Assembly (NCBI RefSeq): GCF_014654205.1
Contig: NZ_BNAW01000032.1
Coordinates: forward strand, 1-64,000
Direction of reading: 5' to 3'
DNA length: 64,000 nucleotides
Origin: Amycolatopsis bullii
GTDB taxonomy: Bacteria; Actinomycetota; Actinomycetes; Mycobacteriales; Pseudonocardiaceae
Position 1 is the first letter of the stretch. Each line of letters starts with the position of its first letter. Under the pieces are notes generated by a model, which saw nothing but the letters and a program-made list of their open reading frames with translations, was not told where the DNA came from and did not search any database. Of the stretch, positions 7,592-15,715 are shown one piece after another. The position numbers and the translations under genes are program-made.

Positions 7592-9625
7592 ATGACAGCT
7601 CGACGTCTGCGCTGGGCAGCGTGGCCGGTGATCGCCGTGCTCGCCGCGGCGATACCCGCGACCGGTGTCGCCGGGGCCGCGACCACGCCCACGGCGACGG
7701 TCACCGTCAACGCCCGAGCCGGGCTGGCGACCATGCCGGACACCGGGATCGGCATCAACCACGCGGTCTGGGACAGCCAGCTGGGGACCGACGAGGTCGC
7801 CGACCTCTTCGGTGCCGCCGGTGTCCGCACGATGCGCTACCCCGGTGGTTCCTACGGCGACATCTACCACTGGAAGGACAACACCGCGCCGGGCGGGTAC
7901 GTGGCGCCGAACACCGATTTCGACACCTTCATGGGCGGGGTCCGCAGAGCTGGGGCGCAGCCGATCATCATCGCCAACTACGGCACCGGCACGCCGGAGG
8001 AAGCCGCGGACTGGGTGCGGTACGCCAACGTCACCAAGGGATACGGCGTCAAGTACTGGGAAATCGGCAACGAGCTGTACGGGAACGGGCACTACGGCGC
8101 GAACTGGGAAGCCGACAACCACGCGGACAAGAGCCCGGCGGCGTACGCCAACGGGGTCGTCGCCTACGCCGACGCGATGAAGGCCGTCGATCCGGGCGTC
8201 AAGATCGGCGCCGTGCTGACCACCCCGGCGAACTGGCCGGACGGCATCGTCGGCTCCGGCGACACGGCGACCTGGAACCAGACCGTGCTGTCGATCGCGG
8301 GGCCGCACATCGACTTCGTCATCCTGCACTGGTACCCCACCGGTTCGACGGCGGCGGAAGCCCTGGCCAAGCCGGAGCAGATCGACGACATGATCTACGC
8401 GGCGCGCGAGCAGATCACCCGGTACGCGGGCGCGAACTCCGGCCGCATCGGCATCTCGATGACCGAAACCAACACGCCGGTCGGCGTGAACACCCAGCCC
8501 GGTGCGCTGTTCGCCGCCGACACCTACAGCTCGCTGCTCGAGAACGGGGTGTTCACCGTCGATTGGTGGGACACGCACAACGGGCCGACCAAGCTGTCCA
8601 CTGTGGCCGGATATCCGGACTACGGCGACGGCGGCCTGCTCTCCAGCGGCACCTGCCTGGACGGTGGTGTCTGCGAACCGCCGCTCAACACCCCGTTCGC
8701 GCCCTACTACGGCCTGAAGATGCTGAGCGCCTTCGCGCACCCCGGCGACCAGTTCGTCCGCGCCGCCGCGGACGACCCGCTCGTCGGCGCGCACGCCGTC
8801 CGGCGGCCGAACGGCGATCTCGCCGTGCTGCTGCTGAACAAGGACCAGGACCAGGCCAGGACGGTGACGCTCGACTACGCGGGCTACACGCCGGCCGCCG
8901 GCGCGCCCCAGGTGTTCACCTTCACCAACGGCGCGACTTCGATCAGCAGTGCGGCGACCGGGACGAGCACGGCCCAGACGCTGCCGCCGTATTCGCTGAC
9001 CACCGTGGTGCTGCACCCGGCGGCCGCGGCGTCCGCCGGGCCCGGCGCGCCCGGCCGGCCGACCGGCACGGCGACCGACCGGACCGCGGCGATCAGCTGG
9101 CCCGCGGCCGCGCCCGGCGCCCACCCGATCGCGAAGTACGAGGTCTACCGGCAGGTGGGCGCGGTGAGCGAGCAGTGGGGTGAGACGACCGGCACGTCGC
9201 TGGACGTCGGGAACCTCGTGCCCGGCAGCCGGTACACGATCAACGTGCTGGCGCGCGACACGGCGGGCAACGTGTCCGCGGCCTCCCCGCCGCTGACGCT
9301 CACGACCGGCGCGCCGGCGGCGAGCAGCTGCACGGTCCGGATGATCGACGTCACCGACTGGGCGAGCGGGTTCGTCGGCGGCATCCAAGTCACCGGCAGC
9401 GGTGTGGTGGGGGACTGGACGCTGACCTTCAGCTGGCCGACCGCGCGGCAGAAGCTCACCGGCGGCTGGAACGGCACGTGGGCGCAGAACGGGACGACGG
9501 TGACGGTCTCGTCGCCGGCCCCGCCGGCGGCGGGCGTGGACGTCGGGTTCACCGCCGACTACAGCGGGCCGAACATCCTGCCGACGGCGTTCAGGCTCAA
9601 CGGCGTCCTCTGCGCGGCGGGCTAA
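7592..9625 (+). CDS. Secreted clan-A glycoside hydrolase (arabinofuranosidase-like) with FN3 and CBM2
   Basis: A 677-residue secreted enzyme. Residues 1-29 are a signal peptide (Arg-rich start, hydrophobic core, AGAA end). A TIM-barrel region follows, with YWEIGNELYG holding the likely acid/base Glu and ISMTETN the likely nucleophile, as in GH51-like alpha-L-arabinofuranosidases. A beta-sandwich then runs to about residue 475, a fibronectin III domain from about 485 to 570, and a family 2 cellulose-binding module at the end (SSCTVRMIDVTDWASGF, WNGTW, PTAFRLNG). The role would be removing side chains from plant polysaccharide while bound to cellulose. The exact substrate is inferred. The CebR-like operator just upstream suggests cellobiose induction. 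It overlaps the convergent SRPBCC gene by 4 bases. Confidence 0.8.
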   Translation: MTARRLRWAAWPVIAVLAAAIPATGVAGAATTPTATVTVNARAGLATMPDTGIGINHAVWDSQLGTDEVADLFGAAGVRTMRYPGGSYGDIYHWKDNTAPGGYVAPNTDFDTFMGGVRRAGAQPIIIANYGTGTPEEAADWVRYANVTKGYGVKYWEIGNELYGNGHYGANWEADNHADKSPAAYANGVVAYADAMKAVDPGVKIGAVLTTPANWPDGIVGSGDTATWNQTVLSIAGPHIDFVILHWYPTGSTAAEALAKPEQIDDMIYAAREQITRYAGANSGRIGISMTETNTPVGVNTQPGALFAADTYSSLLENGVFTVDWWDTHNGPTKLSTVAGYPDYGDGGLLSSGTCLDGGVCEPPLNTPFAPYYGLKMLSAFAHPGDQFVRAAADDPLVGAHAVRRPNGDLAVLLLNKDQDQARTVTLDYAGYTPAAGAPQVFTFTNGATSISSAATGTSTAQTLPPYSLTTVVLHPAAAASAGPGAPGRPTGTATDRTAAISWPAAAPGAHPIAKYEVYRQVGAVSEQWGETTGTSLDVGNLVPGSRYTINVLARDTAGNVSAASPPLTLTTGAPAASSCTVRMIDVTDWASGFVGGIQVTGSGVVGDWTLTFSWPTARQKLTGGWNGTWAQNGTTVTVSSPAPPAAGVDVGFTADYSGPNILPTAFRLNGVLCAAG

Positions 9626-10023
9626 CGCCCGGACTCGACGCGATCGCGCACGGCCCGCAGTTCTTCCCCGACGACCGCCATCTGCGCGTCGACCGCCGAC
9701 GGCTCGGTGTCGCCGGGGAAGAACAGGCTGAAGATCAGCTCGGCGCCGGTCAGGTTCGGCACCACCCGGGTGAACAGGCCCAGGTGGGGGGCATCGGCGC
9801 TGACGACGTCGACGACACCGTGCTCGGCGGCGACCCGCACGGCGACCCGCTGCGGGCCGCCGCCGGTGTGGACGCGCCAGATGTCCCCGTGGTCGTGGTC
9901 GACGGCGGTGGCGAAGCCGGGGGCCCATTCGGGGAGGTGGCGAGGATCGGCCAGGTATTCGACGACCCGCTGCGGCGGGGTGGCAATGGAGATGGTGCGC
10001 GTTTCGGCTCTTCCCAGTGTCAT
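9622..10023 (-). CDS. SRPBCC family (polyketide cyclase/dehydrase-like) protein
   Basis: A 133-residue protein starting MTLGRAETRTISIATPPQRVVEYLADPRHL, the standard opening of START/SRPBCC helix-grip proteins in which the P-x-x-V-x-x-Y-L-x-D-x-x-x-x-P-x-W region caps a hydrophobic pocket. Members bind or modify small hydrophobic ligands, but the ligand cannot be deduced. It is divergent from a MarR regulator at 10077 with 53 bases between the starts, so it is the likely target of that regulator. Confidence 0.75.
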   Translation of the reverse strand: MTLGRAETRTISIATPPQRVVEYLADPRHLPEWAPGFATAVDHDHGDIWRVHTGGGPQRVAVRVAAEHGVVDVVSADAPHLGLFTRVVPNLTGAELIFSLFFPGDTEPSAVDAQMAVVGEELRAVRDRVESGR

Positions 10024-10076
10024 GCCGGAAACGATACGCACCTGCTTATGATTTGTCGACGCGTAAGATCTCGCCG

Positions 10077-10493
10077 GTGAACGAGGACGACGATCTCGGG
10101 GCCCTCTGCGCCGGGGCGGGCCGCAGCCTGGCCGAGGCCGAGCGGCCGGTGCTGGACCGGCACGGCCTCTCGATGTGGCAGTACGTCGTGCTGTCGGCAC
10201 TGGCCGCCGGGGCGGCGCCCAGCCAGCTGGTGCTCGCCCAGCAGATCCGCTACGACAAGACCCGTCTGATCGGCCTGCTGGACGCGCTCGAGGCGGAGGG
10301 CCTGGTGGCCCGCGACCCGGACCCGGCCGACCGCCGCGCGCGAGTGGTCCGCTTGACCCCGGAGGGCACCCGCCGGCACGCGGCGGTCCGTGCCGCGATC
10401 CGGGAGGTGGAGGAGCGGAAACTGGCGGGGCTGGCGCCGGAGGCTCGGCGGTTGCTGCGGACGGGGTTGGCGCACCTGGCGAACTCGGACTGA
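10077..10493 (+). CDS. MarR-family transcriptional regulator
   Basis: Starting at GTG 10077 this gives 138 residues. The winged-helix core is clear: LSMWQYVVLSALA, APSQLVLAQQIRYDKTRLIGLLDALEAEGLVAR as the recognition region, then the wing DPDPADRRARVVRLTPEG. MarR proteins repress nearby genes and usually respond to small phenolic or lipophilic ligands. An in-frame start at 10017 would overlap the divergent SRPBCC gene, so I reject it. Four-base matched ends CTTA and TAAG around 10045-10070 lie in the short divergent promoter region and could mark an operator, but this is weak. Confidence 0.85.
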   Translation: MNEDDDLGALCAGAGRSLAEAERPVLDRHGLSMWQYVVLSALAAGAAPSQLVLAQQIRYDKTRLIGLLDALEAEGLVARDPDPADRRARVVRLTPEGTRRHAAVRAAIREVEERKLAGLAPEARRLLRTGLAHLANSD

Positions 10494-10665
10494 CTGCACT
10501 GGTTGCCGGGAGCCGGGGTGAGCAGCCCCCGATTTCCACGCTAGCGGAGGGCACCGACAAAACTGGAGGCTTCCGCAGGGGTTGTCCACAGGCATGCGGA
10601 TTGGTGGCCAACGTTGTGATCGCAAACCGGCGGCCGGGAGCGCAAGGCGACCAGCGACGTCACCA

Positions 10666-10716
10666 GACCTCCCCCGCCCGTCGGCTGAAAATCCCACCGG
10701 AGGGGCGGGGGAGGTC
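10666..10716. repeat. Inverted repeat with 14-bp perfect arms
   Basis: Arms GACCTCCCCCGCCC (10666-10679) and its exact complement at 10703-10716 enclose a 23-base loop. It is the first of several palindromic elements in the non-coding stretch 10494-11097. No T-run follows, and it lies 170 bases past the MarR gene, so it is not an obvious terminator. Confidence 0.7.
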
Positions 10717-10725
10717 GGACCCGCT

Positions 10726-10787
10726 CTGCCGCGGCAGAAATCAGCGTTCAAGCCCTGCCGTGGCAGAAAAGAAATCTGCCGTGGCAA
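10726..10787. repeat. Three copies of the palindromic motif CTGCCGYGGCAG
   Basis: Copies at 10726-10737 (CTGCCGCGGCAG, a perfect palindrome), 10755-10766 (CTGCCGTGGCAG) and 10776-10787 (last base changed) are each followed by an A-rich run. Copies 2 and 3 form a 21-base tandem unit. This could be a multi-site operator for the exporter at 11098, or part of a structured element with the flanking hairpins. Confidence 0.65.
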
Positions 10788-10876
10788 AAAGACAAAAGAC
10801 TGTCCTCGCCGGACGGGCAGGCTCCGGGATGACCCCTCCTCCCCGCTGTCCCCTCACGTTCTCGAGGTGGGCCGCT

Positions 10877-11014
10877 GGTGGTCATCCCGTCGCCTGAACG
10901 AGGCCTATCACTTTGAGCCGGGCCCGCAAGCTTGCGCTGTTCCCTCGCGCCGGTCTTGTGGTTGCGGGCCCGGCTCAAAGTGATTTGACGGCCTCAGGCG
11001 ACGGGATGACCACC
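10877..11014. repeat. 138-bp two-stage inverted repeat (hairpin or MITE-like)
   Basis: Outer arms of 21 bases (10877-10897 and 10994-11014) are perfect complements, and so are inner arms of 23 bases (10907-10929 and 10962-10984). They are separated by a symmetrical 9-base internal loop and closed by a 32-base loop. The element ends 83 bases before the exporter start at 11098. The rest of 10494-11097 has no convincing gene. A non-autonomous mobile element or a structured RNA leader are the two main options. Confidence 0.8.
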
Positions 11015-11097
11015 CTGCTCCTCCTATGGGTCAAGACCCCGGGCGATCGCCATCCCGGGATGCGTAAGCACTGTTACAATCCTCTTGTGATCCGGCC

Positions 11098-12342
11098 ATG
11101 CCTCTGACCAGCGCGTTCGTCGACCTCGCGCCGCTACGGACCTCGCCGCCGTTCCGGCGGCTCTGGCTGGGCCGGGTCTGCTCCGGGTTCGGCTCGCAGA
11201 TGACACTCGTCGCCGTGATGTTCCAGGTGTGGGAACAGACCCGGAGTGCGGTGTGGACCGGTGCCGTCGGGCTTGCGCAAGCGCTTCCCATCGTCGTGTT
11301 CGGATTGTTCGCCGGCTCGCTTGTGGACCGCGCCGACCGGCGGAAGGTTGCCCTGGTTGCCACGACCGGGCAGGCCGTCTGCTCGGTTTTCCTCGCCGTG
11401 CAAGGGTTTCTCGGGGATGTGCCGGTGGTTGCGGTGCTGGGGCTGGTGGCCGTCCAGTCGTGTTTCGTCGCCTGTGGGGGGCCGGCCGCACGGACCTTCA
11501 TCCCGCGGCTGCTGCCGCCGGAACAGCTGTCCGCCGGCCTGGCGCTGAACCGGATCGCCTTCCAGGGTGCGATGTTGCTCGGCCCGGCGCTCGGCGGGCT
11601 CGTTCTCGGCTGGTTCGGCGTCGGCGGCTGCTACCTCGTCGACGCGCTCACCTTCGGCCTGGCCTTCTACGGCGTCTTCGGCCTCCCGGCGATGCGGCCC
11701 GACGGTGAACCCTCGCGGCCCGGGCTGCACGGCGTGCTCGATGGGCTCGCCTTCCTCGTGCGGACGCCGGTTGTGCGGGGTGCGCTGCTCACCGATCTCG
11801 CCGCCACCGTGCTGTCCATGCCGATCAGCCTGTTTCCGCTGGTCAACGCCGAACGCTTCGCCGGCGATCCGCGCACGCTCGGCCTGTTCCTTTCGGCCGT
11901 CGCGGTCGGCGGGGTCGGGGCGTCGGTGTTCTCCGGGACGTTCACGCGGCGGTCGCGGCCGGGCCGGGTGATGCTCGCCGGCTCGGCGCTCTGGGGCGCC
12001 GCGCTGACCGGGTTCGGCCTGGCTCCGCAGCCGTGGCTCGGCCTGGCCTGCCTCGTCGTCGCCGGGGCGGCCGACACGGTCTCGGTGGTCTCGCGCAGCG
12101 CGCTGGTCCAGCTCGCCACCCCGGACGCCCTGCTCGGCCGGGTGGCGGCCGCCGAGCAGATCGTCGGCCAGGCGGGCCCGGACATCGGCAACCTGCGCGG
12201 CGGCCTCGTCGCGGGGGCGGTGTCGGGCACGTTCGCACTGGTCAGCGGCGGGGTGCTGTGCGTGGTGGCGGTGGCGCTGGTCGGCGCGGTCACGCCCGGG
12301 CTGCGCCGCTTCACCACCCTCGCCGAGACCGCGCCGCGTTAG
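11098..12342 (+). CDS. MFS exporter, EntS-like
   Basis: A 414-residue protein with about 12 hydrophobic segments. Its opening 'SPPFRRLWLGRVCSGFGSQM' style and the loop DRADRRKVAL between helices 2 and 3 are typical of the EntS/DHA3 branch of the major facilitator superfamily, which exports siderophores and hydrophobic drugs. The substrate is unknown. ATG 11098 is the only sensible start and is preceded by TACAAT at 11075-11080, a fair -10 element. The gene follows the palindrome-rich non-coding stretch 10494-11097, so its transcription could pass through or start within those elements. Confidence 0.85.
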   Translation: MPLTSAFVDLAPLRTSPPFRRLWLGRVCSGFGSQMTLVAVMFQVWEQTRSAVWTGAVGLAQALPIVVFGLFAGSLVDRADRRKVALVATTGQAVCSVFLAVQGFLGDVPVVAVLGLVAVQSCFVACGGPAARTFIPRLLPPEQLSAGLALNRIAFQGAMLLGPALGGLVLGWFGVGGCYLVDALTFGLAFYGVFGLPAMRPDGEPSRPGLHGVLDGLAFLVRTPVVRGALLTDLAATVLSMPISLFPLVNAERFAGDPRTLGLFLSAVAVGGVGASVFSGTFTRRSRPGRVMLAGSALWGAALTGFGLAPQPWLGLACLVVAGAADTVSVVSRSALVQLATPDALLGRVAAAEQIVGQAGPDIGNLRGGLVAGAVSGTFALVSGGVLCVVAVALVGAVTPGLRRFTTLAETAPR

Positions 12343-12691
12343 CCGGCCGGTGGCGGCACGTGCTGCGGGGTGCCGATCACCGCCGTCGCGAACGCGCGTC
12401 GGCATTCGATGCCGAGTTTCCCGTTGCGCCGAACGTCCACCAGCTTTCCTGGAGGATCCGCGAGAATTCGTTCGGCGATGACGTCCCGCTGCTTCGCGGC
12501 CTGGATGCCGTGCCCCGATTGGCCTCCATCGGCTCGCGCCGGGCCGGAGGTCGAAACCGGAGAAATCCGGTCGCGGGGTCCAGGAATTGACCGTCGCAGC
12601 CCATTTCCGGCGCGAACCAAATCGTTTTCCATTCTTTGGCAGGGTCCGGTTCGTCGGCGTGGGGGGTTACGCCAAGCAGTCGCTTCGCCAC
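12339..12691 (-). pseudogene. Possible frameshifted small gene
   Basis: Between 12343 and 12967 there is no clean gene. On the minus strand one frame from ATG 12691 gives a protein-like N-terminus (MAKRLLGVTP, then KEWKTIWFAPEMGCDGQF). A second frame gives a protein-like C-terminus (AKQRDVIAERILADPPG, then NGKLGIECRRAFATAVIG) ending at 12339. Joining them needs one frameshift near 12560. Each half looks better than its continuation. Either a sequencing or mutational frameshift broke a gene of about 115 codons, or both halves are chance. Family unknown. Confidence 0.3.
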
Positions 12692-12875
12692 TCCGCGGCG
12701 TTACGACGATCAGCGCAACCCGAGGCCACTACCTGCGGTGGCAAGATCACGAAACCTGATCGAGTGAGGCAAGTTTCTTTCTGTCAATCCCGTCCGCCCT
12801 GTCAGTGGGTAACCCGTTCGGCCTTCTGTCACTCTTTCGCGTGAACGTGGCGTGACATATTTCTCGGCAACGTAT

Positions 12876-12904
12876 TTGCGGCCCGGGAAATCGTCATCTA
12901 CAGT
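12876..12904 (+). promoter_or_regulatory. Promoter of the NMT1/SsuA-like lipoprotein gene
   Basis: TTGCGG at 12876-12881 and TACAGT at 12899-12904 are separated by 17 bases, a good sigma-70-type spacing, 64 bases before the ATG at 12968. The last part of the 12343-12967 gap has lower GC than the surroundings. Confidence 0.5.
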
Positions 12905-12967
12905 CCCGCTGATCACGGCCGAACGAGCCGTATTCCGTGGTCCCCATAATCTTCTCCGAGGAGTGGC

Positions 12968-13948
12968 ATGCTTCATCGCGCCTCGACCCGCCGGCTCGCC
13001 GTGCTCGCCCTGGCCTTCGTCGTCCTGCTGACCGGGTGCAGCCAGCTCAAGAGCCCCTCCGCTGCCGGCGGCGTCGAAAAGCCGTCGATCCGGGTCGCGA
13101 TCCTCACCACCGTCGACCTCGCGCCGCTGTGGCTGGCGCAGGAGGGCGGGTACTTCAAGGCCGAAGGTCTCGAGGTGCAGACCGACATCGGCGCCAGCGG
13201 CCAGGAGACGCTGAGCCGGATGACCAGCGGCCAAGACGACCTGGCGCTGTCCACCTACACCCTGTTCTTCCTGGCCAAGAGCAGCGGCGGGGCCGACCTC
13301 AAGCTGGTGACCGACGGCACCTCGGCGAGCCCGCGCAGCAACGAGGTCGTCACCGTGCCGAACTCGCCGGTGAAGACGGTGAGCGACCTCCAGGGCAAGC
13401 GGATCGCCATCAGCTCGAAGAACGCCGCTTCGGACGTGCTGACCCGGTCGGTGATGCGCGACCACGGCGTCGACCCCGGCAAGGTGCAGTGGGTCCCGAT
13501 GCCGCTGCCGGAAATGAGCAGCGCGCTGGCGCAGGGCCGGGTCGACGCGGCCTACCAGCCGGAACCGTTCCTCACCCAGGCGGCCAAGACCGCCGGCGCG
13601 TACCCCGTCATCGACGCCGCCAGTGGCAGCACCCAGAACTTCCCCCTCACCGGCTACGGTGCCACGGCCAAGTGGGTCCAGGACCACCCGAAGACGGTGC
13701 GGGCGTTCCAGCGCGCGATGCTCAACGCCACGCGCGCGGCGGTCGACCGGTCCCGGATCGAGCCGCTCGTCGTCCGCAACGCCAAGGTCGACCAGGACAT
13801 CGCCAGCCTGATGGTGATGCCGGCGTTCGGGTCCACCCTGGACGCCCGCCGCATCCAGCGGGTGCCGGACCTGCTGCAGCAGCTGGGCGTGGTCCAGACG
13901 AAGATCGACGCCTCTTCGATGCTCGCCCCGCAGGCCGGCACCGGCTGA
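12968..13948 (+). CDS. NMT1/SsuA-like ABC substrate-binding lipoprotein
   Basis: A 326-residue secreted lipoprotein. The signal peptide ends at a lipobox, LLTGC, and the mature protein would be anchored at that Cys. The body has the hallmarks of the NMT1/SsuA/TauA binding fold: 'PLWLAQEGGYFKAEGLEVQ', 'LQGKRIAISSKNAASDVLT', 'GRVDAAYQPEPF'. These proteins bind sulfonates, nitrate, thiamin precursors or related small molecules. GAGGAG precedes the ATG at 12968. A strong terminator follows, so it is a single-gene unit. Its matching permease and ATPase are absent; the next operon is a branched-chain amino-acid-type system with its own binding protein. It may serve a transporter elsewhere. Confidence 0.85.
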   Translation: MLHRASTRRLAVLALAFVVLLTGCSQLKSPSAAGGVEKPSIRVAILTTVDLAPLWLAQEGGYFKAEGLEVQTDIGASGQETLSRMTSGQDDLALSTYTLFFLAKSSGGADLKLVTDGTSASPRSNEVVTVPNSPVKTVSDLQGKRIAISSKNAASDVLTRSVMRDHGVDPGKVQWVPMPLPEMSSALAQGRVDAAYQPEPFLTQAAKTAGAYPVIDAASGSTQNFPLTGYGATAKWVQDHPKTVRAFQRAMLNATRAAVDRSRIEPLVVRNAKVDQDIASLMVMPAFGSTLDARRIQRVPDLLQQLGVVQTKIDASSMLAPQAGTG

Positions 13949-13965
13949 GCCGGCGACCGGTCGCC

Positions 13966-13996
13966 AAGGGCGGGTGCGCAGCGCGCACCCGCCCTT
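13966..13996 (+). terminator. Rho-independent terminator
   Basis: Perfect 14-bp arms AAGGGCGGGTGCGC and GCGCACCCGCCCTT with a 3-base loop, followed by TTT, 17 bases after the lipoprotein stop. Confidence 0.9.
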
Positions 13997-14180
13997 TTTC
14001 ATGTCACAGCCCCTCCCGTCAGGACTTCCCGCCGATGATGGGGAATCCGAAATTTTCAGTCCGCCGGCCCTCGTCCGGTTTCGGTGATTCGCACCTTGAC
14101 ACGACCGCCGCCGCAGCCCACCCTCTTCATACCGACCGCGCGGTACGGCGTTGTCCACATGGTGGGAGGGACAGTCATCG

Positions 14181-14987
14181 ATGGCACTTCTCGGTGAGGC
14201 ACAGCCCGGTGAAGACCTGCTCGTGGTCGACGGCCTCACGGTGCGCTTCGGCGGCCTCACCGCCCTGCACGACGTCCACCTGAGCGTCGGCGCCGGCACC
14301 GTCGTCGGGGTCATCGGGCCCAACGGTGCGGGCAAGACGACGCTGTTCAACGTCGTCTGCGGGTTCGTCCGGCCCCAGGCCGGCCGCGTGCTGTGGCGCG
14401 GAAGCCCGCTCGTCCGGCACCGCCCCGAACACCTCGCGCGGCTCGGGATCGTCCGGACCCTGCAGGGTCTCGGGCTCTTCCCCGGGCTGACGGTCCTCGA
14501 GAACGTGATGGCCGGCGCGGGCCGTCACGCCCGGACCGGAGCGTTCCCGGCGCTCGTGGGCGCCGGCCGCTCGGCCCGCGACGAAGCCGAGCTGGCCGGG
14601 CGGGCCCGGGAAACCCTGGGCGAGCTCGGGATCGCCGACCTCGCCGGCCGCTTGCCCGGCGTGCTGCCCTACGGCGTGCGGAAACGGGTGGCGCTCGCCC
14701 GGGCCCTGGTGGCCGAACCGGATCTGCTGCTGCTCGACGAACCCGCGAGCGGGCTGTCGGCCTCCGAGCTCGTCGAGCTGTCGACGTTGATCCTCTCGCT
14801 GCGGCGGCACATGGCGGTGGTGCTGGTGGAACACCACATGGACCTGGTGATGGAGGTCTGCGACCGCGTGGTGGTGCTGAACTTCGGCGAGGTGATCGCG
14901 GCGGGCAGCCCGGCCGAGATCCAGGCCGACCCGCGCGTGGCCGAGGCCTACCTCGGTGATCCCGCCGAGGAGGCGTCCGGTGCTTGA
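14181..14987 (+). CDS. livG: Branched-chain amino-acid-type ABC transporter ATP-binding protein LivG
   Basis: A 268-residue ATPase. The Walker A is GPNGAGKTT, the Q-loop region is LQGLGLFPGLTVLENV, and Walker B is DLLLLDEP. The signature motif is LPYGVRKRVALARAL, where the usual LSxGQ is replaced by LPYGVRK, as often in LivG. It powers uptake through the LivH and LivM permeases at 15716 and 16564. I choose ATG 14181; GGGAGGG lies 11 bases upstream. It is the first gene of a five-gene operon in which each gene overlaps or nearly touches the next, ending at the terminator at 18940. The substrate may be an amino acid, urea or a short-chain amide. Confidence 0.9.
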   Translation: MALLGEAQPGEDLLVVDGLTVRFGGLTALHDVHLSVGAGTVVGVIGPNGAGKTTLFNVVCGFVRPQAGRVLWRGSPLVRHRPEHLARLGIVRTLQGLGLFPGLTVLENVMAGAGRHARTGAFPALVGAGRSARDEAELAGRARETLGELGIADLAGRLPGVLPYGVRKRVALARALVAEPDLLLLDEPASGLSASELVELSTLILSLRRHMAVVLVEHHMDLVMEVCDRVVVLNFGEVIAAGSPAEIQADPRVAEAYLGDPAEEASGA

Positions 14988-15687
14988 GATCGAAAACCTG
15001 TCCGTCTCCTACGGCGCGGTCCGCGCGCTCGACGGTGTCGGCATCACGGTCGAACGCGGCGGGATCACCGCCGTGCTCGGCGCGAACGGCGCCGGGAAGA
15101 CCACCTTGCTGCGCACGATCAGCGGCCTCCACCCCGCCCGCGGCGGCCGGATCACCTGGGACGAGCGGGAACTCACCGGGCTGGCGCCGGACCGGATCGC
15201 GCGCGGCGGCGTCGCGCACGTGCCCGAAGGCGGCGGGGTCATCACCGAACTCACCGTCGACGAGAACCTCCGGCTGGGCGCGCTGTGGCGGCGGGACCGC
15301 GCCGACCGGGCCGCCGCGCGCCGGGAGATGTACGAGCTTTTCCCCGCCCTGGAAGAACGTTCGGCGAAACCCGCCTCGACGCTCTCCGGCGGCGAACGGC
15401 AGATGCTCGCGATCGGCCGGGCCCTGATGAGCCGGCCGTCGCTGCTGCTGCTCGACGAACCGTCGCTGGGCCTCGCCCCGCTCATCACCGCCCGGATCAT
15501 GGGCATCCTGCGCGACCTGCGGGCCTCGACCGGCCTCACCGTCGTGCTCGTCGAGCAGAACGCGCACTCCGCGCTGTCCATCGCCGACCGCGGGTACGTC
15601 CTCGCGCTCGGCCGGGTCGTGGCCGTCGACACCGCGGCGGAACTCCTGGCGGACGACGGCCTCCGCCACGCCTACCTCGGCTTCTGA
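14980..15687 (+). CDS. livF: Branched-chain amino-acid-type ABC transporter ATP-binding protein LivF
   Basis: A 235-residue ATPase starting at GTG 14980, which overlaps the end of livG by 8 bases. Walker A is GANGAGKTT, the signature is LSGGERQML, Walker B is SLLLLDEPS and the switch His region is VVLVEQNA. The usual LivF length is about 235, so the protein is complete. LivF and LivG form the mixed ATPase dimer of this importer. The overlap implies coupled translation. Confidence 0.9.
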   Translation: MLEIENLSVSYGAVRALDGVGITVERGGITAVLGANGAGKTTLLRTISGLHPARGGRITWDERELTGLAPDRIARGGVAHVPEGGGVITELTVDENLRLGALWRRDRADRAAARREMYELFPALEERSAKPASTLSGGERQMLAIGRALMSRPSLLLLDEPSLGLAPLITARIMGILRDLRASTGLTVVLVEQNAHSALSIADRGYVLALGRVVAVDTAAELLADDGLRHAYLGF

Positions 15688-15715
15688 GCGTCATCATGGA
15701 GGTGAACGGTCCGGT

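Noticed and set aside
3832..7830. Very long open frame antisense to dnaE2
   Set aside because: It has no recognisable domain and is low-complexity Arg/Val/Gly/Pro. It mirrors the third-position G/C bias of dnaE2 on the other strand.
10020..10787. Minus-strand open frame over the MarR gene and the palindrome region
   Set aside because: It overlaps the well-supported MarR gene and shows no protein-like segments.
10726..10787. CRISPR-like array
   Set aside because: Three short palindromic units with unequal 9- to 17-base gaps and no cas genes; not a CRISPR.
10581..14159. TTGTCCACA words near 10581 and at 14151 as DnaA boxes
   Set aside because: Two isolated matches to the Streptomyces DnaA box with no cluster, no dnaA/dnaN and no AT-rich region do not make an origin.
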